DNA from: Aphanothece saxicola GSE-SYN-MK-01-06B
Lineage (GTDB): Bacteria; Cyanobacteriota; Cyanobacteriia; PCC-6307; Cyanobiaceae
DNA: 64,000 nt
Assembly (NCBI GenBank): GCA_019359745.1
Contig: JAHHGT010000006.1
Span: 62,001-126,000 of the forward strand
Direction of reading: 5' to 3'
Under the pieces are notes generated by a model, which was given only the letters and a program-made list of their open reading frames with translations, was not told the DNA's origin and ran no database searches. This document shows, piece after piece, positions 44,189 to 53,695 of the stretch. Made by a program: the position numbers and the translations under genes. The first letter of the stretch is position 1, and every line of letters begins with the position of its first letter.

Positions 44189-45609
44189 TGCCGCTGCCGT
44201 TCGAGTCCTTGCGCCAGCTGTGGGGCGAGCCCCTGCTGGCCCCCGGAACCACCGCCCCGGAAGGCTTCGCCAGCGTGAGCACCGACAGCCGCGGCGATCT
44301 GGCCGGCGCCCTGTTCGTGCCGCTGGTGGGGGAGCGCTTCGATGGGCACCGCTTCCTGGCTGAGGCCCTCAGTGCCGGGGCGGCGGCGGCTCTGGTGCAG
44401 CGGGATCGCCTGGCCGAGGCCAGCGTGGCGGAGCTGGTGGCCGGCGGCGGCGGCCCCATCTGGCTGGTGGAGGACACCCTGGTGGCCTACCAGGAGCTGG
44501 CCCTGCTGTGGCGGCGCCGGCTGGGACTGCCGGTGGTGGCGGTGACCGGCTCGGCGGGCAAGACCACGACGCGGGAGCTGATCAAGGCCGCCCTGGACTC
44601 TCTGGGGCCGGTGGTGGCCAGCAGCGGCAACGAGAACAACGACGTCGGGGCGCCCCTCACCCTGCTCAAGGTCAACGAGGCCACGGCGGCCCTGGTGGTG
44701 GAGATGGGGATGCGGGGCCTGGGGGAGATCGATCGCCTCAGCCGCTGCGCCGCACCGGATGTGGCCGTGATCACCAACATCGGCACCGCCCACATCGGCC
44801 GCCTGGGGAGCCGCGAGGCGATCGGCCAGGCCAAGTGCGAGATCACCTCCGGCCTGGGGCCGGGTGGGGTGCTGGTGATTCCGGCCGGGGATCCGCTGCT
44901 GGAGCTTTCCCTGGCGAAGGTCTGGGGGGGACGGGTGCTGCGGGTCGCCCTGGAGGACGAGCTGGCGGGGTTCCCGTCCGGGACGCCGGCGCCGGACCTG
45001 GTGGGACGGCTGGAAGGCCCTCACCTTCACCTGGCGGGCGGGCCGAGCCTGCGTCTGCCCCTGGAAGGACGCCACAACGCCCGCAACCTGCTGCTGGCGG
45101 TGGCGGTGGCCCAGGACCTGGGCGTGCCGGCCACGGCCCTGCTCGATCTGGCGGTGGAACTCCCCGGCGGCCGGGCCCGACGCTGGCGCCTGGGCGGGGT
45201 GGAGCTGCTCGATGAGACCTACAACGCCTCTCCTGAAGCGGTGCTGGCGGCCCTGGAGCTGCTGGCCGCCTGCGGCACCGAAGCGGGGGGCCGTCTCTAC
45301 GCGGTGCTGGGCACGATGCTCGAGCTGGGGGAACGCAGTCTCGAGCTGCATGCCCAGGTGGCCGCCCGGGCTTTGGCGCTGGGCCTCGACGGCTTGTTGA
45401 TCGTGGCCGCCGAAGCCGAAGCGCAGGCGATGGAAGCCGCCGCCACCGGCCTGCCGCGCCTGCAGCGGGTGGCCTCCCCCGAAGCGGCGGCCGCCGTGCT
45501 GCTCGACTGGCTGCAGCCGGGGGACCGGGTGCTGCTCAAGGCCAGCCGCGGCGTGGCGATGGAGCGGGTGATTCCACTGCTGGAAGCCAACCTCGGACCC
45601 GCCGCTTGA
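44188..45609 (+). CDS. murF: UDP-N-acetylmuramoyl-tripeptide--D-alanyl-D-alanine ligase
   Basis: Adds D-Ala-D-Ala to the UDP-MurNAc-tripeptide in the cytoplasm. 473 residues, the usual size. The ATP loop is VTGSAGKTTTRELIKAAL; ASSGNENNDVGAPLTLL and VVEMGMRGLGEID follow. LPLEGRHNARNLLLAVAVA and LLDETYNASPEAVLAAL are central and C-terminal family boxes. The start overlaps the preceding stop by one base. Confidence 0.96.
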   Translation: MPLPFESLRQLWGEPLLAPGTTAPEGFASVSTDSRGDLAGALFVPLVGERFDGHRFLAEALSAGAAAALVQRDRLAEASVAELVAGGGGPIWLVEDTLVAYQELALLWRRRLGLPVVAVTGSAGKTTTRELIKAALDSLGPVVASSGNENNDVGAPLTLLKVNEATAALVVEMGMRGLGEIDRLSRCAAPDVAVITNIGTAHIGRLGSREAIGQAKCEITSGLGPGGVLVIPAGDPLLELSLAKVWGGRVLRVALEDELAGFPSGTPAPDLVGRLEGPHLHLAGGPSLRLPLEGRHNARNLLLAVAVAQDLGVPATALLDLAVELPGGRARRWRLGGVELLDETYNASPEAVLAALELLAACGTEAGGRLYAVLGTMLELGERSLELHAQVAARALALGLDGLLIVAAEAEAQAMEAAATGLPRLQRVASPEAAAAVLLDWLQPGDRVLLKASRGVAMERVIPLLEANLGPAA

Positions 45610-45622
45610 AGCCGGCGCTTCT

Positions 45623-45651
45623 CCCCATCAGGATGGGGCGGTCAGCGCCCC
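45623..45651 (+). promoter_or_regulatory. Two overlapping hairpins before the YbjQ-type gene
   Basis: CCCCAT(4)ATGGGG at 45623-45638 and GGGGCG(5)CGCCCC at 45635-45651 share the same GGGG, so they cannot both form. The second stem ends 6 bases before the ATG at 45658. They could be a murF terminator remnant or a leader switch; there is no T-run. Confidence 0.3.
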
Positions 45652-45657
45652 GTCCCC

Positions 45658-46023
45658 ATGGTGAAACCCGTGTTCGTGACCACCACCTTCACGATCGAGG
45701 GCTATGACATCACCGCCTACCGGGGCCTGGTGCGCGGCATCGTCGTGCGCTCCCCCACCCTGGTGCAGGGCTTTCTGGGCGGGCTCAAGCAGATCGTGGG
45801 CGGCCGGATCGGCGCCTACACCGAGATGTGCGAGCAGGCCCGGGAGCAGGCCTATGAGCAGATGATCCAGCACGCCCGGGCCCTGGGTGCGAATGCCATC
45901 GTCGGCACCCGTTACGACGGTTCGGAAGTGCAGGGCGGCACCGCCGCCGCCACCGAAGTGCTCTGCTACGGCACCGCGGTGGTGGTGGAACCCCGGCCCA
46001 GCAGCAGCGGCAGCAGCGCGTAG
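45658..46023 (+). CDS. YbjQ/UPF0145 family protein
   Basis: 121 residues from the ATG at 45658. FVTTTFTIEGYDITAYRGLVRGIVVRS, GGRIGAYTEMCEQAREQAYEQMIQHARALGANAIVG and GTAVVVEP fit the small pentameric YbjQ/UPF0145 family, called heavy-metal-binding in databases on weak evidence. Cytoplasmic. It follows murF by 48 bases with two overlapping hairpins between. Its last 58 bases overlap a possible small gene on the other strand. Confidence 0.88.
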   Translation: MVKPVFVTTTFTIEGYDITAYRGLVRGIVVRSPTLVQGFLGGLKQIVGGRIGAYTEMCEQAREQAYEQMIQHARALGANAIVGTRYDGSEVQGGTAAATEVLCYGTAVVVEPRPSSSGSSA

Positions 46024-46178
46024 AGGAGCAGCAGGGCCAGAAAGACACCGCCGGAGACCGGGTCGCGGTCGATGAGGATCTCCCGCAGGGGGAGCTGCCG
46101 CAGCACCAGCCCCACCGCCAGCTCCGCCGCCACCATGAAGGCCAGCGCGAAATAGGTGGCGGCGGCGCGCAGGATCAC
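45966..46178 (-). CDS. Small two-helix membrane protein (tentative)
   Basis: 70 residues from a GTG at 46178 (VILRAAATYFALAFMVAAEL). Two strong hydrophobic helices (about 6-26 and 43-60) separated by LRQLPLREILIDRDPVSGG. The charge pattern and helix spacing look like a real small membrane protein, and the interval would otherwise be gene-free. The last ten codons overlap the end of the YbjQ gene in antisense. The frame is open far upstream, so the start is uncertain. Not recognised as a family. Confidence 0.4.
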   Translation of the reverse strand: MILRAAATYFALAFMVAAELAVGLVLRQLPLREILIDRDPVSGGVFLALLLLYALLPLLLGRGSTTTAVP

Positions 46179-46271
46179 CTTGGCAGCGACAAGGCGACAC
46201 GACCATGCTCGGCCGTCTGACGACACTCCGGCGACTCTGTCCGATTGTGGAGAACCAGCAGGAGACGCCCC

Positions 46272-47255
46272 ATGCCTTTCCCAACCAGCACGGCCCTGCG
46301 TCTGGGCGCTTGGGCAGGGGGCGCCGTCGCCACGGCCTCGCTCCTGGCGGGGGCGTCGCTGCCCCTGGTGGCGGCTCCCCAGACCCCGCCGCTGCAGGGC
46401 ACCAGCTGGCAGCTGGTGGGGATCCAGTCGATGGATGACGCCCAGGGGCTGAGGCGTCCGGCGGACCCCTCCCGCTACACCCTCTCGCTCCAGGCCGATG
46501 GCCGGGCGGTCCTGCAACTCGACTGCAACCGCGCCATGGGCCCCTGGCAGGTGCAGCCCAGCGCCGAACCCAGCAACGGCGGTTTCCGCTTCGGCCCCCT
46601 CGCCAGCACCAAGGCCCTGTGCCCGGCGCCCAGCCTGGGGGAACTGCTGGCCCGCCAGCTTCCCTACGTGCGGGGCTACCTGCTGCGGGACGGCCGGCTG
46701 AACCTGAGCCTGCTGGCCGATGGCGGCATCCTCATCTGGGAACCCCGCGCCGACACCGGAACCACCTACAGCAACAGGCCCGATCCGGCGCTGGAGGCGG
46801 CGATCCTGGCAGCCTCCCCGGACCTGCGCCGCACGCCGGGGAGCACCGCCGGGGGCGTGGGGCGGATCAGCTACGTGCATGCCCGCACCGACCTTGATGG
46901 GGATGGCCGTCAGGACGTTCTCGTGTACCTGATGGGTCCCTACGTCTGCGGCACCGGTGGCTGCACCCTCCAGGTGTTCCGCCAGGAGGCCCGGGGCTAT
47001 CGCCTCGTCACCAGCTTTCCCACCAGCCGCCTGCCGGTGATCGTCCCGGCGGCGGGCCGCAGCCGCTGGCGTGATCTCTGGCGCCTGCAGTCCGGCGGCG
47101 GCGCCCCGGCCACCTGGGTGCGCGAGACGTTCGACGGCCGGGGCTACCGCAGCAAGGAGAGGATCCCTGCTGCCGGCGCAGCGCCGGCCGGCACCGCCGT
47201 GCTGAGCGGCGATCCCTCCCTGGCGGATGGGGCGCCGCTGGTGCCGCGCCCCTGA
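46272..47255 (+). CDS. META (HslJ-like) domain secreted protein
   Basis: 327 residues from the ATG at 46272. A signal peptide (LRLGAWAGGAVATASLLAGASLPLVAA) is followed by a META/HslJ domain: LQGTSWQLVGIQSMD, LQADGRAVLQLDCNRAMGPW and FGPLASTKALCPAPSLGELLARQL. After that, VHARTDLDGDGRQDVLVYLMGPYVCGTGGCTL has a calcium-loop-like DLDGDGRQD and a Cys pair. Probably periplasmic; the role of META proteins is unclear, although HslJ is linked to heat and novobiocin tolerance. Converges with pyrC. Confidence 0.75.
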   Translation: MPFPTSTALRLGAWAGGAVATASLLAGASLPLVAAPQTPPLQGTSWQLVGIQSMDDAQGLRRPADPSRYTLSLQADGRAVLQLDCNRAMGPWQVQPSAEPSNGGFRFGPLASTKALCPAPSLGELLARQLPYVRGYLLRDGRLNLSLLADGGILIWEPRADTGTTYSNRPDPALEAAILAASPDLRRTPGSTAGGVGRISYVHARTDLDGDGRQDVLVYLMGPYVCGTGGCTLQVFRQEARGYRLVTSFPTSRLPVIVPAAGRSRWRDLWRLQSGGGAPATWVRETFDGRGYRSKERIPAAGAAPAGTAVLSGDPSLADGAPLVPRP

Positions 47256-47282
47256 TTCATGACGGCGGCCATGGGCTGGGAC

Positions 47283-48371
47283 TCAGCCCTCCTCCGCCAG
47301 CCGCCATTGGAGCACCTGGCCGGCATGGAAAGGCACAAGGTCGGTGGCGGCTCCGCCCTCGCCTTGGCCGTGCAGACGCGGCGGCACCGTGTGGGGCTCC
47401 CGCACCAGCGTGATCGTCCCTTCGTTCAGGGGCAATCCGTAGAAGGCGGGGCCATGCAGGCTGGCGAAGCCCTCCAGGCGCTCGAGGGCTCCCTCCTGCT
47501 CGAACACTTCCGCGTAGCTCTCCAACGCATGGGGGGCGTTGTAGATGCCGGCGCAGCCGCAGGCGCTTTCCTTGGCCGAGCGGGGATGGGGGGCCGAATC
47601 GGTGCCCAGGAAGAAGCAGGGCTCCCCCGAGGTGGCTGCCTGGCGCAGGGCCAGCCGGTGCCGTTCCCGCTTGGCCACCGGCAGGCAGTAGAAGTTCGGC
47701 CGCAGGCCGCCCTGGAACATGGCGTTGCGGTTGATGTGCAGGTGGTGGGGGGTGATGGTGGCGGCCAGGTTGGGCCCTGCCTGGCGCACGAAGGCGACGG
47801 ACTCGGCGGTGGTGATGTGCTCCAGCACCACCTTCAGGCCGGGATGGCGCACCAGCAGCGGCGCCAGGTGGCGCTCGATGAACACCGCTTCGCGGTCGAA
47901 GATGTCGATCTCCGCGTCGGTCACCTCGCCGTGGATCAGCAGGGGCATGCCGATCCGCTCCATCGCGGTCAGCACCGCCTCGATCCGGGCCAGGTCGGTG
48001 ACGCCGGCGGCGGCGTTGGTGGTGGCGTGGGCCGGGTAGAGCTTGCAGGCGGTGAAGACCCCCTCGCGGTGGCCGCGCTCGATCTCCTCGGCCGCGATCG
48101 TGTCGGTGAGGTAGGCCGTGAGCAGGGGGGTGAAGCGGCTGCCCTCGGGCAGGGCGGCTCGAATGCGGGCGCCGTAGGCCACGGCGGCCGCCACCGTGGT
48201 GATCGGTGGGCTGAGATTCGGCATCACAATCGCCCGCGCAAAGGTGCGGGCCGTGGCCGGCGCCACCAGCTCCAGCAGGGCACCGTCGCGCAGGTGCACG
48301 TGCCAGTCATCGGGGCGCCGCAGGCGCAGGTTCTGGGGCGAGGCGTTCGAGCCGGCTGGAGACGCTGCCAT
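47283..48371 (-). CDS. pyrC: Dihydroorotase
   Basis: Zinc amidohydrolase forming dihydroorotate in pyrimidine synthesis, 362 residues, E. coli PyrC (type II) class. RRPDDWHVHLRDGALL holds the first two metal His. CKLYPAHATTN holds the carbamylated Lys. LLIHGEVTD, VVLEHITTAESV, ATITPHHLHINRN and GTDSAPHPRSAKE supply the remaining ligands and the catalytic Asp. The gene just upstream on the strand (YqhA-like) stops 2 bases before its start. Confidence 0.96.
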   Translation of the reverse strand: MAASPAGSNASPQNLRLRRPDDWHVHLRDGALLELVAPATARTFARAIVMPNLSPPITTVAAAVAYGARIRAALPEGSRFTPLLTAYLTDTIAAEEIERGHREGVFTACKLYPAHATTNAAAGVTDLARIEAVLTAMERIGMPLLIHGEVTDAEIDIFDREAVFIERHLAPLLVRHPGLKVVLEHITTAESVAFVRQAGPNLAATITPHHLHINRNAMFQGGLRPNFYCLPVAKRERHRLALRQAATSGEPCFFLGTDSAPHPRSAKESACGCAGIYNAPHALESYAEVFEQEGALERLEGFASLHGPAFYGLPLNEGTITLVREPHTVPPRLHGQGEGGAATDLVPFHAGQVLQWRLAEEG

Positions 48372-48373
48372 CT

Positions 48374-48919
48374 TCAGGGGAGCGACCGGCTGCCATTGGC
48401 CGTGACCAGGTAGCCACTCAGGGCCAGCAGCAGCACGCTCAGGCAGAAGAAGGCCAGGGAGGGGCCGTCCTTGATGGGCAGGGTGAGCATGGCCTTGAAG
48501 GCGGACACGATCAGCGCCACCACCAGCACCTTGACCAGCTTTTCCTTGAGCTGGTCGAGGCTGCGGATGTCCAGCAGGCCGCCACCCCCCTGGTCGTGCT
48601 CCCGGGCCGCCTCGATCGGCGAAATCAACAGCTCATACACCCCGTAACCGAAGATCAGCAGGGCGATGCCGATCAGGTAGAGATCGATCCCGGACACGAT
48701 CGCCCCCAGCAGTTCGGCCACGAACTCCTTGTCGAGCTGGTCCACCTTGCCGAAGGCGGCCAGGGCCTTGCCGATCTCCAGGGTGCCCAGCACAAAGGCC
48801 ACCACGGTGCTCACCAGACTCATGATCACCGGCAGGATGGCGACCAGGCGCAGACGCCACAGCACCCTCTCGAAGCGTTGCTCGAACCGCTTGAAGCGGC
48901 CCTTGAGCGCAGAAGCCAT
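48374..48919 (-). CDS. YqhA family (UPF0114) membrane protein
   Basis: 181 residues from the ATG at 48919. Family pattern: RFEQRFERVLWRLRLVAILPVIMSLV at the start, then three more helices. GIDLYLIGIALLIFGYGVYELLISPIE is the most typical block, and LKEKLVKVLVVALIVSAFK follows. UPF0114 proteins are inner-membrane proteins of unknown function. It is followed two bases later by pyrC. Confidence 0.88.
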   Translation of the reverse strand: MASALKGRFKRFEQRFERVLWRLRLVAILPVIMSLVSTVVAFVLGTLEIGKALAAFGKVDQLDKEFVAELLGAIVSGIDLYLIGIALLIFGYGVYELLISPIEAAREHDQGGGGLLDIRSLDQLKEKLVKVLVVALIVSAFKAMLTLPIKDGPSLAFFCLSVLLLALSGYLVTANGSRSLP

Positions 48920-48960
48920 GCGGCGCCGATGCAGTCGGCTAACCCTAGGCAGCACCCCGC

Positions 48961-50535
48961 TCAGCGCTGCGGACGTCCCAGAAGGAACACCACCGCCATG
49001 GCCAGATAGCCCAGGGCCCAGGGGGTGCCGCTGCCCCAGCCGGGGTCGAGAACCGTGTCGGCCAGAGTGAAACTCCAGGCATGGATCAGCCCCAGCCAGG
49101 AGGCGGCCGCCGCCACCAGGGCGCCGAGGGCGGCGGCGCGGAAGCGCTGCTCGATCACATAGACGAGCATCGCCGCCAGCAGCATGGCCGGCAGGATCTG
49201 GCCCTGCTCGAGGGCGAAGGCACCGGCGGCCCACACATCCGCCTGCTGCAGCGGCGGCAGCAGCTGGGGGCCGAAGGGATTGGCCGGGGTGCCGCTGCCT
49301 CCGGCCCGCAGCCCCGCCTTCAGCATCAGGGAGCCCCAGCCGGCCAGGCCGGGCAGGAGGCCCAGGGCGACGGCGGGGGCATGGGCCGGCGGTGTGGCCT
49401 GGAACGCCTGGGCCGCCATCACCAGGGCGATGTAGAGCACGATCGCCATGCCGGCCTCGATCGGCACCAGCTGGCCCACCACCCCGAACAGCCCCAGCAG
49501 GCAGCCCAGGCCCATCACCAGCCCGTTGAGCCAGGAGTAGCCGATGCGGGCGCCCATGCCCTTCCAGCCGGGATGGCCGATATAGATGGTGGTGGGGAAG
49601 CAGGACCCCAGCAGGGCGGCGGCCACCGTGCCGATGCCGTTGATCAGCAGCGAACTCTTCACCGGGTAGGCATCGCCGGCCGCCTCGGCGCTCTCCAGGT
49701 TCTGCAGCGACCCCAGCAGGTTGAACAGGCCCATCGGCACCGTCACCCCCAGCCAGGGCAGCAGGGCGTCGCGGCCGGCCCAGAGGGCGCCCAGCTGGGG
49801 CACGGGCAGGTGCAGCCCGACCTGTGCAAGGTTGGTCTGCCAGGTGGGGCCATCCAGCCGCAGCAGGCCCGTGGCCGCCGCCAGGACGATGCCCACCAGC
49901 ACCGCCAGCACGCCGCCCGGCAAGGGAAGCCGGGCCTGGCCGAAGTAGGCCAGCAGGATCACCGCCAGCACCGCCAGCCCCACCATCGGGACGGCGTAGG
50001 TGCGCAGCAGGAAACCCAGACCGATGTAGCCGAGGGCGATGCCCGCCAGGGTGGAAAGCAGGGCGGCCCGGGGCAGCCAGTGCCGCAGGGGGGCCACCAG
50101 GAAGGCGCCCCCCGCCTCGATCAGCCCCGACCCCAGGCAGGCCAGCAGGCCGGCGCGCCAGGAGAGCAGGGAGGCGGCCTGGGGATCCAGGCCCTGGCCG
50201 GTGGCCGCCAGCTTCACCGGCAGCATCACCAGGAACACATAGGCGAACAGGCTGACCGTGTTGATGCCGTAGGGCAGGGCGGTGCGGTCGTCCCGGCCCT
50301 CGCGCCGCCCCAGGCGGTGGGCCTGAACGGCGTAGGCCACGTTCCCCACCACCAGGCTGATGCCCGTGGCCGGCAGGATCGTGCCGAAGATCAGGCCATC
50401 GGGATACCCCAGCACGCCGCGGCAGAGGGCCACGATCAGCAGGATCTGGATCAGGTTGTCGAGGCCGAGCCCCAGGAAGCCATCAAGGTCGCCGCGCACC
50501 CACCAGCGGGGGGAGGCTGCGTTGAGCTCAGCCAT
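48961..50535 (-). CDS. NCS2-type permease
   Basis: 524 residues from the ATG at 50535, with about thirteen membrane helices. [22 protein letters not shown] is the N-terminal signature of a cyanobacterial group of the nucleobase/xanthine (NCS2, AzgA-related) family, and [26 protein letters not shown] together with [19 protein letters not shown] are the substrate-site helices. Substrate unknown; xanthine/guanine or a sulfate/organic anion are possible by family. Its first 8 bases overlap the def stop. Confidence 0.8.
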   Translation of the reverse strand: MAELNAASPRWWVRGDLDGFLGLGLDNLIQILLIVALCRGVLGYPDGLIFGTILPATGISLVVGNVAYAVQAHRLGRREGRDDRTALPYGINTVSLFAYVFLVMLPVKLAATGQGLDPQAASLLSWRAGLLACLGSGLIEAGGAFLVAPLRHWLPRAALLSTLAGIALGYIGLGFLLRTYAVPMVGLAVLAVILLAYFGQARLPLPGGVLAVLVGIVLAAATGLLRLDGPTWQTNLAQVGLHLPVPQLGALWAGRDALLPWLGVTVPMGLFNLLGSLQNLESAEAAGDAYPVKSSLLINGIGTVAAALLGSCFPTTIYIGHPGWKGMGARIGYSWLNGLVMGLGCLLGLFGVVGQLVPIEAGMAIVLYIALVMAAQAFQATPPAHAPAVALGLLPGLAGWGSLMLKAGLRAGGSGTPANPFGPQLLPPLQQADVWAAGAFALEQGQILPAMLLAAMLVYVIEQRFRAAALGALVAAAASWLGLIHAWSFTLADTVLDPGWGSGTPWALGYLAMAVVFLLGRPQR

Positions 50536-51022
50536 GGGACAGCCCCGCCGGCATCCGATCCGGAAACAGCACCCCATCGAGGTGGTCGCACTCGTGCTGC
50601 ACCACCCGGGCGTGGAAGCCCTCCACCTCCCGCTCGAACGCCTGCCCCTGGCCGTCGAAGCCCCGGTAGCGCAGGCGGCGCCAGCGGGGCACCCGGGCCC
50701 GCCAGCCGGGCACGCTCAGGCAGCCCTCCCAGGCGCCGTCGTCTTTTTCGTCGCCGAGGGGCGTGAGCACGGGATTGATCAGCACCGTCTCCGGGATGGG
50801 GGGCGCCTCCGGATAGCGCGGGTTGTGGGTGATGCCGAAGATCACCACCCGCAGGGGCACGCCGATCTGGGGGGCCGCCAGGCCGGCCCCATCGGTGGCG
50901 GCCATGGTGTCGCGCAGGTCGTCGAGCAGCGCCGGCAGGGCGGGGTCATCGAACCGCTGCACCGGCGCACTCACCTGGCGCAGGCGGGGATCTCCGATGG
51001 TCAGCACGTCACGGACGGCCAT
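50528..51022 (-). CDS. def: Peptide deformylase
   Basis: Removes the formyl group from new proteins; metal enzyme. 164 residues from the ATG at 51022; a longer frame to 51109 is Ala/Gly-rich and overlaps the divergent promoter region. All three motifs are intact: [19 protein letters not shown] (metal Cys) and QHECDHLDG (metal His pair and catalytic Glu). [18 protein letters not shown] is a normal N-terminus. Divergent from the formyltransferase gene, with 85 bases between. Confidence 0.95.
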   Translation of the reverse strand: MAVRDVLTIGDPRLRQVSAPVQRFDDPALPALLDDLRDTMAATDGAGLAAPQIGVPLRVVIFGITHNPRYPEAPPIPETVLINPVLTPLGDEKDDGAWEGCLSVPGWRARVPRWRRLRYRGFDGQGQAFEREVEGFHARVVQHECDHLDGVLFPDRMPAGLSHG

Positions 51023-51107
51023 GGGCGGCTCTGGATCGGCCCCACTGTGCCGCCTTCCGGCCGCCCCGTCCGTACCATCCGCAGATGATGCTGCGCCCGG
51101 CGACGCC

Positions 51108-51980
51108 ATGGCCGTGAGCTCCCTGCGGGTGGCCGTGCTCTGCTGCGACGGCCTCTACCAGCGCCACCTGGTGCGGCGGGCGGCCGAGGCGTTCACCCTG
51201 GTGGGGGTGGTGCTGCAGGTGTCACCGCCCGAGAGCCGCAGCAAGCTGGCCCGGCTGGCGAAGTACCGCCGGCCGTTGCGGCTGCTGCGCCAGCTGGTCG
51301 CGCGCGTGCTGCTGCGGCCCCACGACCGCCGCGGCGCGGCCCTGCAGCGGCAACTCTTCCACCACAACGGCGCTCCGCCGGCGCTGCCGGAGGGGGTGCC
51401 CGTGCTGATCACCTCGGCCATCAACGAGGCGCGCACCGCCGACTTCCTGCGCCAGGTCGCCCCCGACATCGTCCTGGTGAACGGCACCCAGCTGCTGCGG
51501 GCGCCGGTGCTGGCGCTGATCCCCGCCATCCGCCACGGCCTCATCAACCTGCACACCGGCCTGTCGCCCTATTCGCGCGGTGCCAACTGCAACCTCTACA
51601 TGCTCATGGAGGGGCATCCGGAGCTGGTGGGGGTCACGGTGCACCACATCGACCCCGGCATCGACAGCGGCGACATCATCCTGTCGGCCCACGTACCGAT
51701 GGAAGCGGACGACGACGTCGAGACCATCGAGGTGCGCAGCTTCCAGGTGGGCATCGAGCTGCTGATCGAGGCGGCCCGCCGGCTCGAGGCCGGCACCGCG
51801 CCCCGCGTGCCCCAGTGGGAGAAGGGCAAGCTGTTCCTGCGGCGCACGGGCTACGTCTACGAGCCCTGGCAACGGCTGCTGGCCAACCGCCGCATCGCCC
51901 GGGGCCTGGTGCGCGCCTACCTGGCCGACCAGCCGCGGCGCGACGGGGCCGTCCGGGTGGTGCGGGGGGAGCAGCCGTGA
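51108..51980 (+). CDS. Formyltransferase family protein
   Basis: 290 residues from the ATG at 51108. The N10-formyl-THF-type transferase fold is seen in [29 protein letters not shown] and [19 protein letters not shown], which supply the catalytic Asn-His-Asp set. It is not Fmt (no C-terminal tRNA domain) or PurN (different N-terminus), and resembles sugar-N-formyltransferases or related modification enzymes. GTGA overlap with a polysaccharide deacetylase gene supports a sugar-modifying role. Substrate unknown. Confidence 0.82.
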   Translation: MAVSSLRVAVLCCDGLYQRHLVRRAAEAFTLVGVVLQVSPPESRSKLARLAKYRRPLRLLRQLVARVLLRPHDRRGAALQRQLFHHNGAPPALPEGVPVLITSAINEARTADFLRQVAPDIVLVNGTQLLRAPVLALIPAIRHGLINLHTGLSPYSRGANCNLYMLMEGHPELVGVTVHHIDPGIDSGDIILSAHVPMEADDDVETIEVRSFQVGIELLIEAARRLEAGTAPRVPQWEKGKLFLRRTGYVYEPWQRLLANRRIARGLVRAYLADQPRRDGAVRVVRGEQP

Positions 51981-52984
51981 GTCGCCTGGGGCGTGTCGCC
52001 AACAGGGCAGCGGACCTGCTGTTCCTGCCGCCGCTGGATCGCCTCTGGCGCCGGCGCCTGCGGGGGAAGGTGCTGTGTCTGCTGTACCACCGGGTGGACC
52101 AGCCGGGCCGGGTGCCCTTCCTCGACCGCTTCGGGGTGCCGCCGATCCCCCCCGGGGAGCTGGCCGCAGAACTGGGGTTCCTGCAGCGCCGCGGCGCCCG
52201 CTTCCTCACCTACGCCGATCTGCGGGCGGGCCGCTTCCCCTCCGCTGAGGAGTTCGGGGTGATCGTCAGCTTCGATGACGGCCTGCGCTGCAACTACGAG
52301 GAGGGGCTGGAGGTGCTTGCGGCGCTGGGCGTCCCCGCCGTGTTCTTCCAGTCGTCCGGGATGCTCGCCGGCGGGGTGCTGGTCTGGGAGCACGCCCTCT
52401 ATTGGTACGGCACCCACCCCACCCTGGCGCCCCGGCTGGCGGAACTGGCCCGGCAACGGCTGAAGCTGCCTGCCGAACTGGAGGGGGCGGCCCTGATCGC
52501 CCGGCTGCGGGATGGCACCCCCGTGGCGCGGGTGCAGGATCTGCTGGCGGAGCTGGCGGAGCGCTGGGGCACGGCCGGCGAGCTGGCGGCGGCGGCCGAG
52601 CACCTTTATCCCAGCGAGGCCCACCTGATCCGGGCCCGGGACGCCGGCCACGAGCTGGGCAGCCACGGCCACCACCACGTGCCCCGCTGCAACATCAGCC
52701 CGGCGACGTTCGAGCAGGAACTGGTCCGATCAAGCGCCGTGCTCAGCCGGGTGCTGGGGGAGCCACCCCAGTCGTTCTCCTATCCCTTCAACAGCCATCT
52801 GCCCGGCGACGACCAGATCTGCGGCCGCCATTTCCGCCAGGTGGCCACGGTCGATGGGGCCCTGCTCACCGCCTCGACGCCGGCCCTGGCCCTGCCCCGC
52901 TTCACCTGGCCGGGGCCCCATCCCAACCGGCTGCGCCGCCGCCGCTGGCTCTGGACCGGAACACTGGCCTGGCCAGGGAGATAG
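51977..52984 (+). CDS. Polysaccharide deacetylase (NodB homology)
   Basis: 335 residues from a GTG overlapping the preceding stop (GTGA). GKVLCLLYHRVDQPG starts the domain, FGVIVSFDDGLRCNYEEGL has the metal-binding and catalytic Asp pair, and HELGSHGHHHVPRCNIS provides the metal His residues. FSYPFNSH is the later family motif. A helical insert (about 140-215) separates these motifs. No signal peptide is visible, so it may act in the cytoplasm on a nucleotide- or lipid-linked sugar, perhaps making the free amine that the adjacent formyltransferase uses. Confidence 0.85.
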   Translation: MSRLGRVANRAADLLFLPPLDRLWRRRLRGKVLCLLYHRVDQPGRVPFLDRFGVPPIPPGELAAELGFLQRRGARFLTYADLRAGRFPSAEEFGVIVSFDDGLRCNYEEGLEVLAALGVPAVFFQSSGMLAGGVLVWEHALYWYGTHPTLAPRLAELARQRLKLPAELEGAALIARLRDGTPVARVQDLLAELAERWGTAGELAAAAEHLYPSEAHLIRARDAGHELGSHGHHHVPRCNISPATFEQELVRSSAVLSRVLGEPPQSFSYPFNSHLPGDDQICGRHFRQVATVDGALLTASTPALALPRFTWPGPHPNRLRRRRWLWTGTLAWPGR

Positions 52985-53008
52985 GGTCTGGTTTCCTTCC
53001 TCGCTGCG

Positions 53009-53674
53009 ATGGCCTGGCCCCTGGCCGTGTTCGACGGGTCCATCAGCCTCACCACCCTGGAATCCCTCCTCCACGACTGGGGGTACTGGGTGGTGTTCGG
53101 CGCCATGCTGCTGGAGAACGCCGGCGTGCCCCTGCCCGGCGAAACGGTGACCCTTCTGGCGGGCTACGCGGCCGGCAGCGGCCAGCTGCAGGTGCTTGGC
53201 GTGATGGGGGCCGCGGCCGGCGGAGCGATCCTGGGGGACAACATCGGCTACTGGGTAGGGCGCCGGGCCGGCTGGGGCCTGCTGCTGCGGGCCGGACGGC
53301 TGCTGGGCCGCGGCCCCGAGCAGATGGAGGCCCTGCGGGAGCGCTTTCTGCGCCACGCCGGCAAGTCGGTGCTGCTGGGGCGCTTCGTTGCGGTGCTGCG
53401 GGTGCTGGCCGGCCCGATCGCCGGGGCGGTGCGGATGCCCTACCGCCGCTTCCTGCTGTTCAACATGCTGGGGGCCGTGCTCTGGGCCTCGACGATGGTG
53501 GGCCTGGCCTGGCTCGGCGGGCGCTGGATCCCCTTCGATCAGATGGTGAAAGGTGTCGTTGAATTTGGGCTCGGCGCCCTGGTGCTGCTGGTGATCGTGC
53601 TGGTGGTGCCGAAGCTGGTGGCCCGCTTCGAGGAGGCCCAGCTGGAACGGGAGGCCAAGGATCCGCCCGCCTGA
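53009..53674 (+). CDS. DedA family membrane protein
   Basis: 221 residues, four to six membrane helices. AMLLENAGVPLPGETVTLLAGYAA contains the conserved Glu and PGE of DedA proteins, and GRFVAVLRVLAGPIAGAVRMPYRRFLLFNMLGAVLWA the conserved Arg-rich half. Family members flip lipids such as undecaprenyl phosphate or phosphatidylethanolamine across the inner membrane. Follows the deacetylase by 24 bases and may share its transcript. Confidence 0.9.
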   Translation: MAWPLAVFDGSISLTTLESLLHDWGYWVVFGAMLLENAGVPLPGETVTLLAGYAAGSGQLQVLGVMGAAAGGAILGDNIGYWVGRRAGWGLLLRAGRLLGRGPEQMEALRERFLRHAGKSVLLGRFVAVLRVLAGPIAGAVRMPYRRFLLFNMLGAVLWASTMVGLAWLGGRWIPFDQMVKGVVEFGLGALVLLVIVLVVPKLVARFEEAQLEREAKDPPA

Positions 53675-53695
53675 GCGGATCGGGCCGGGAGTGTC

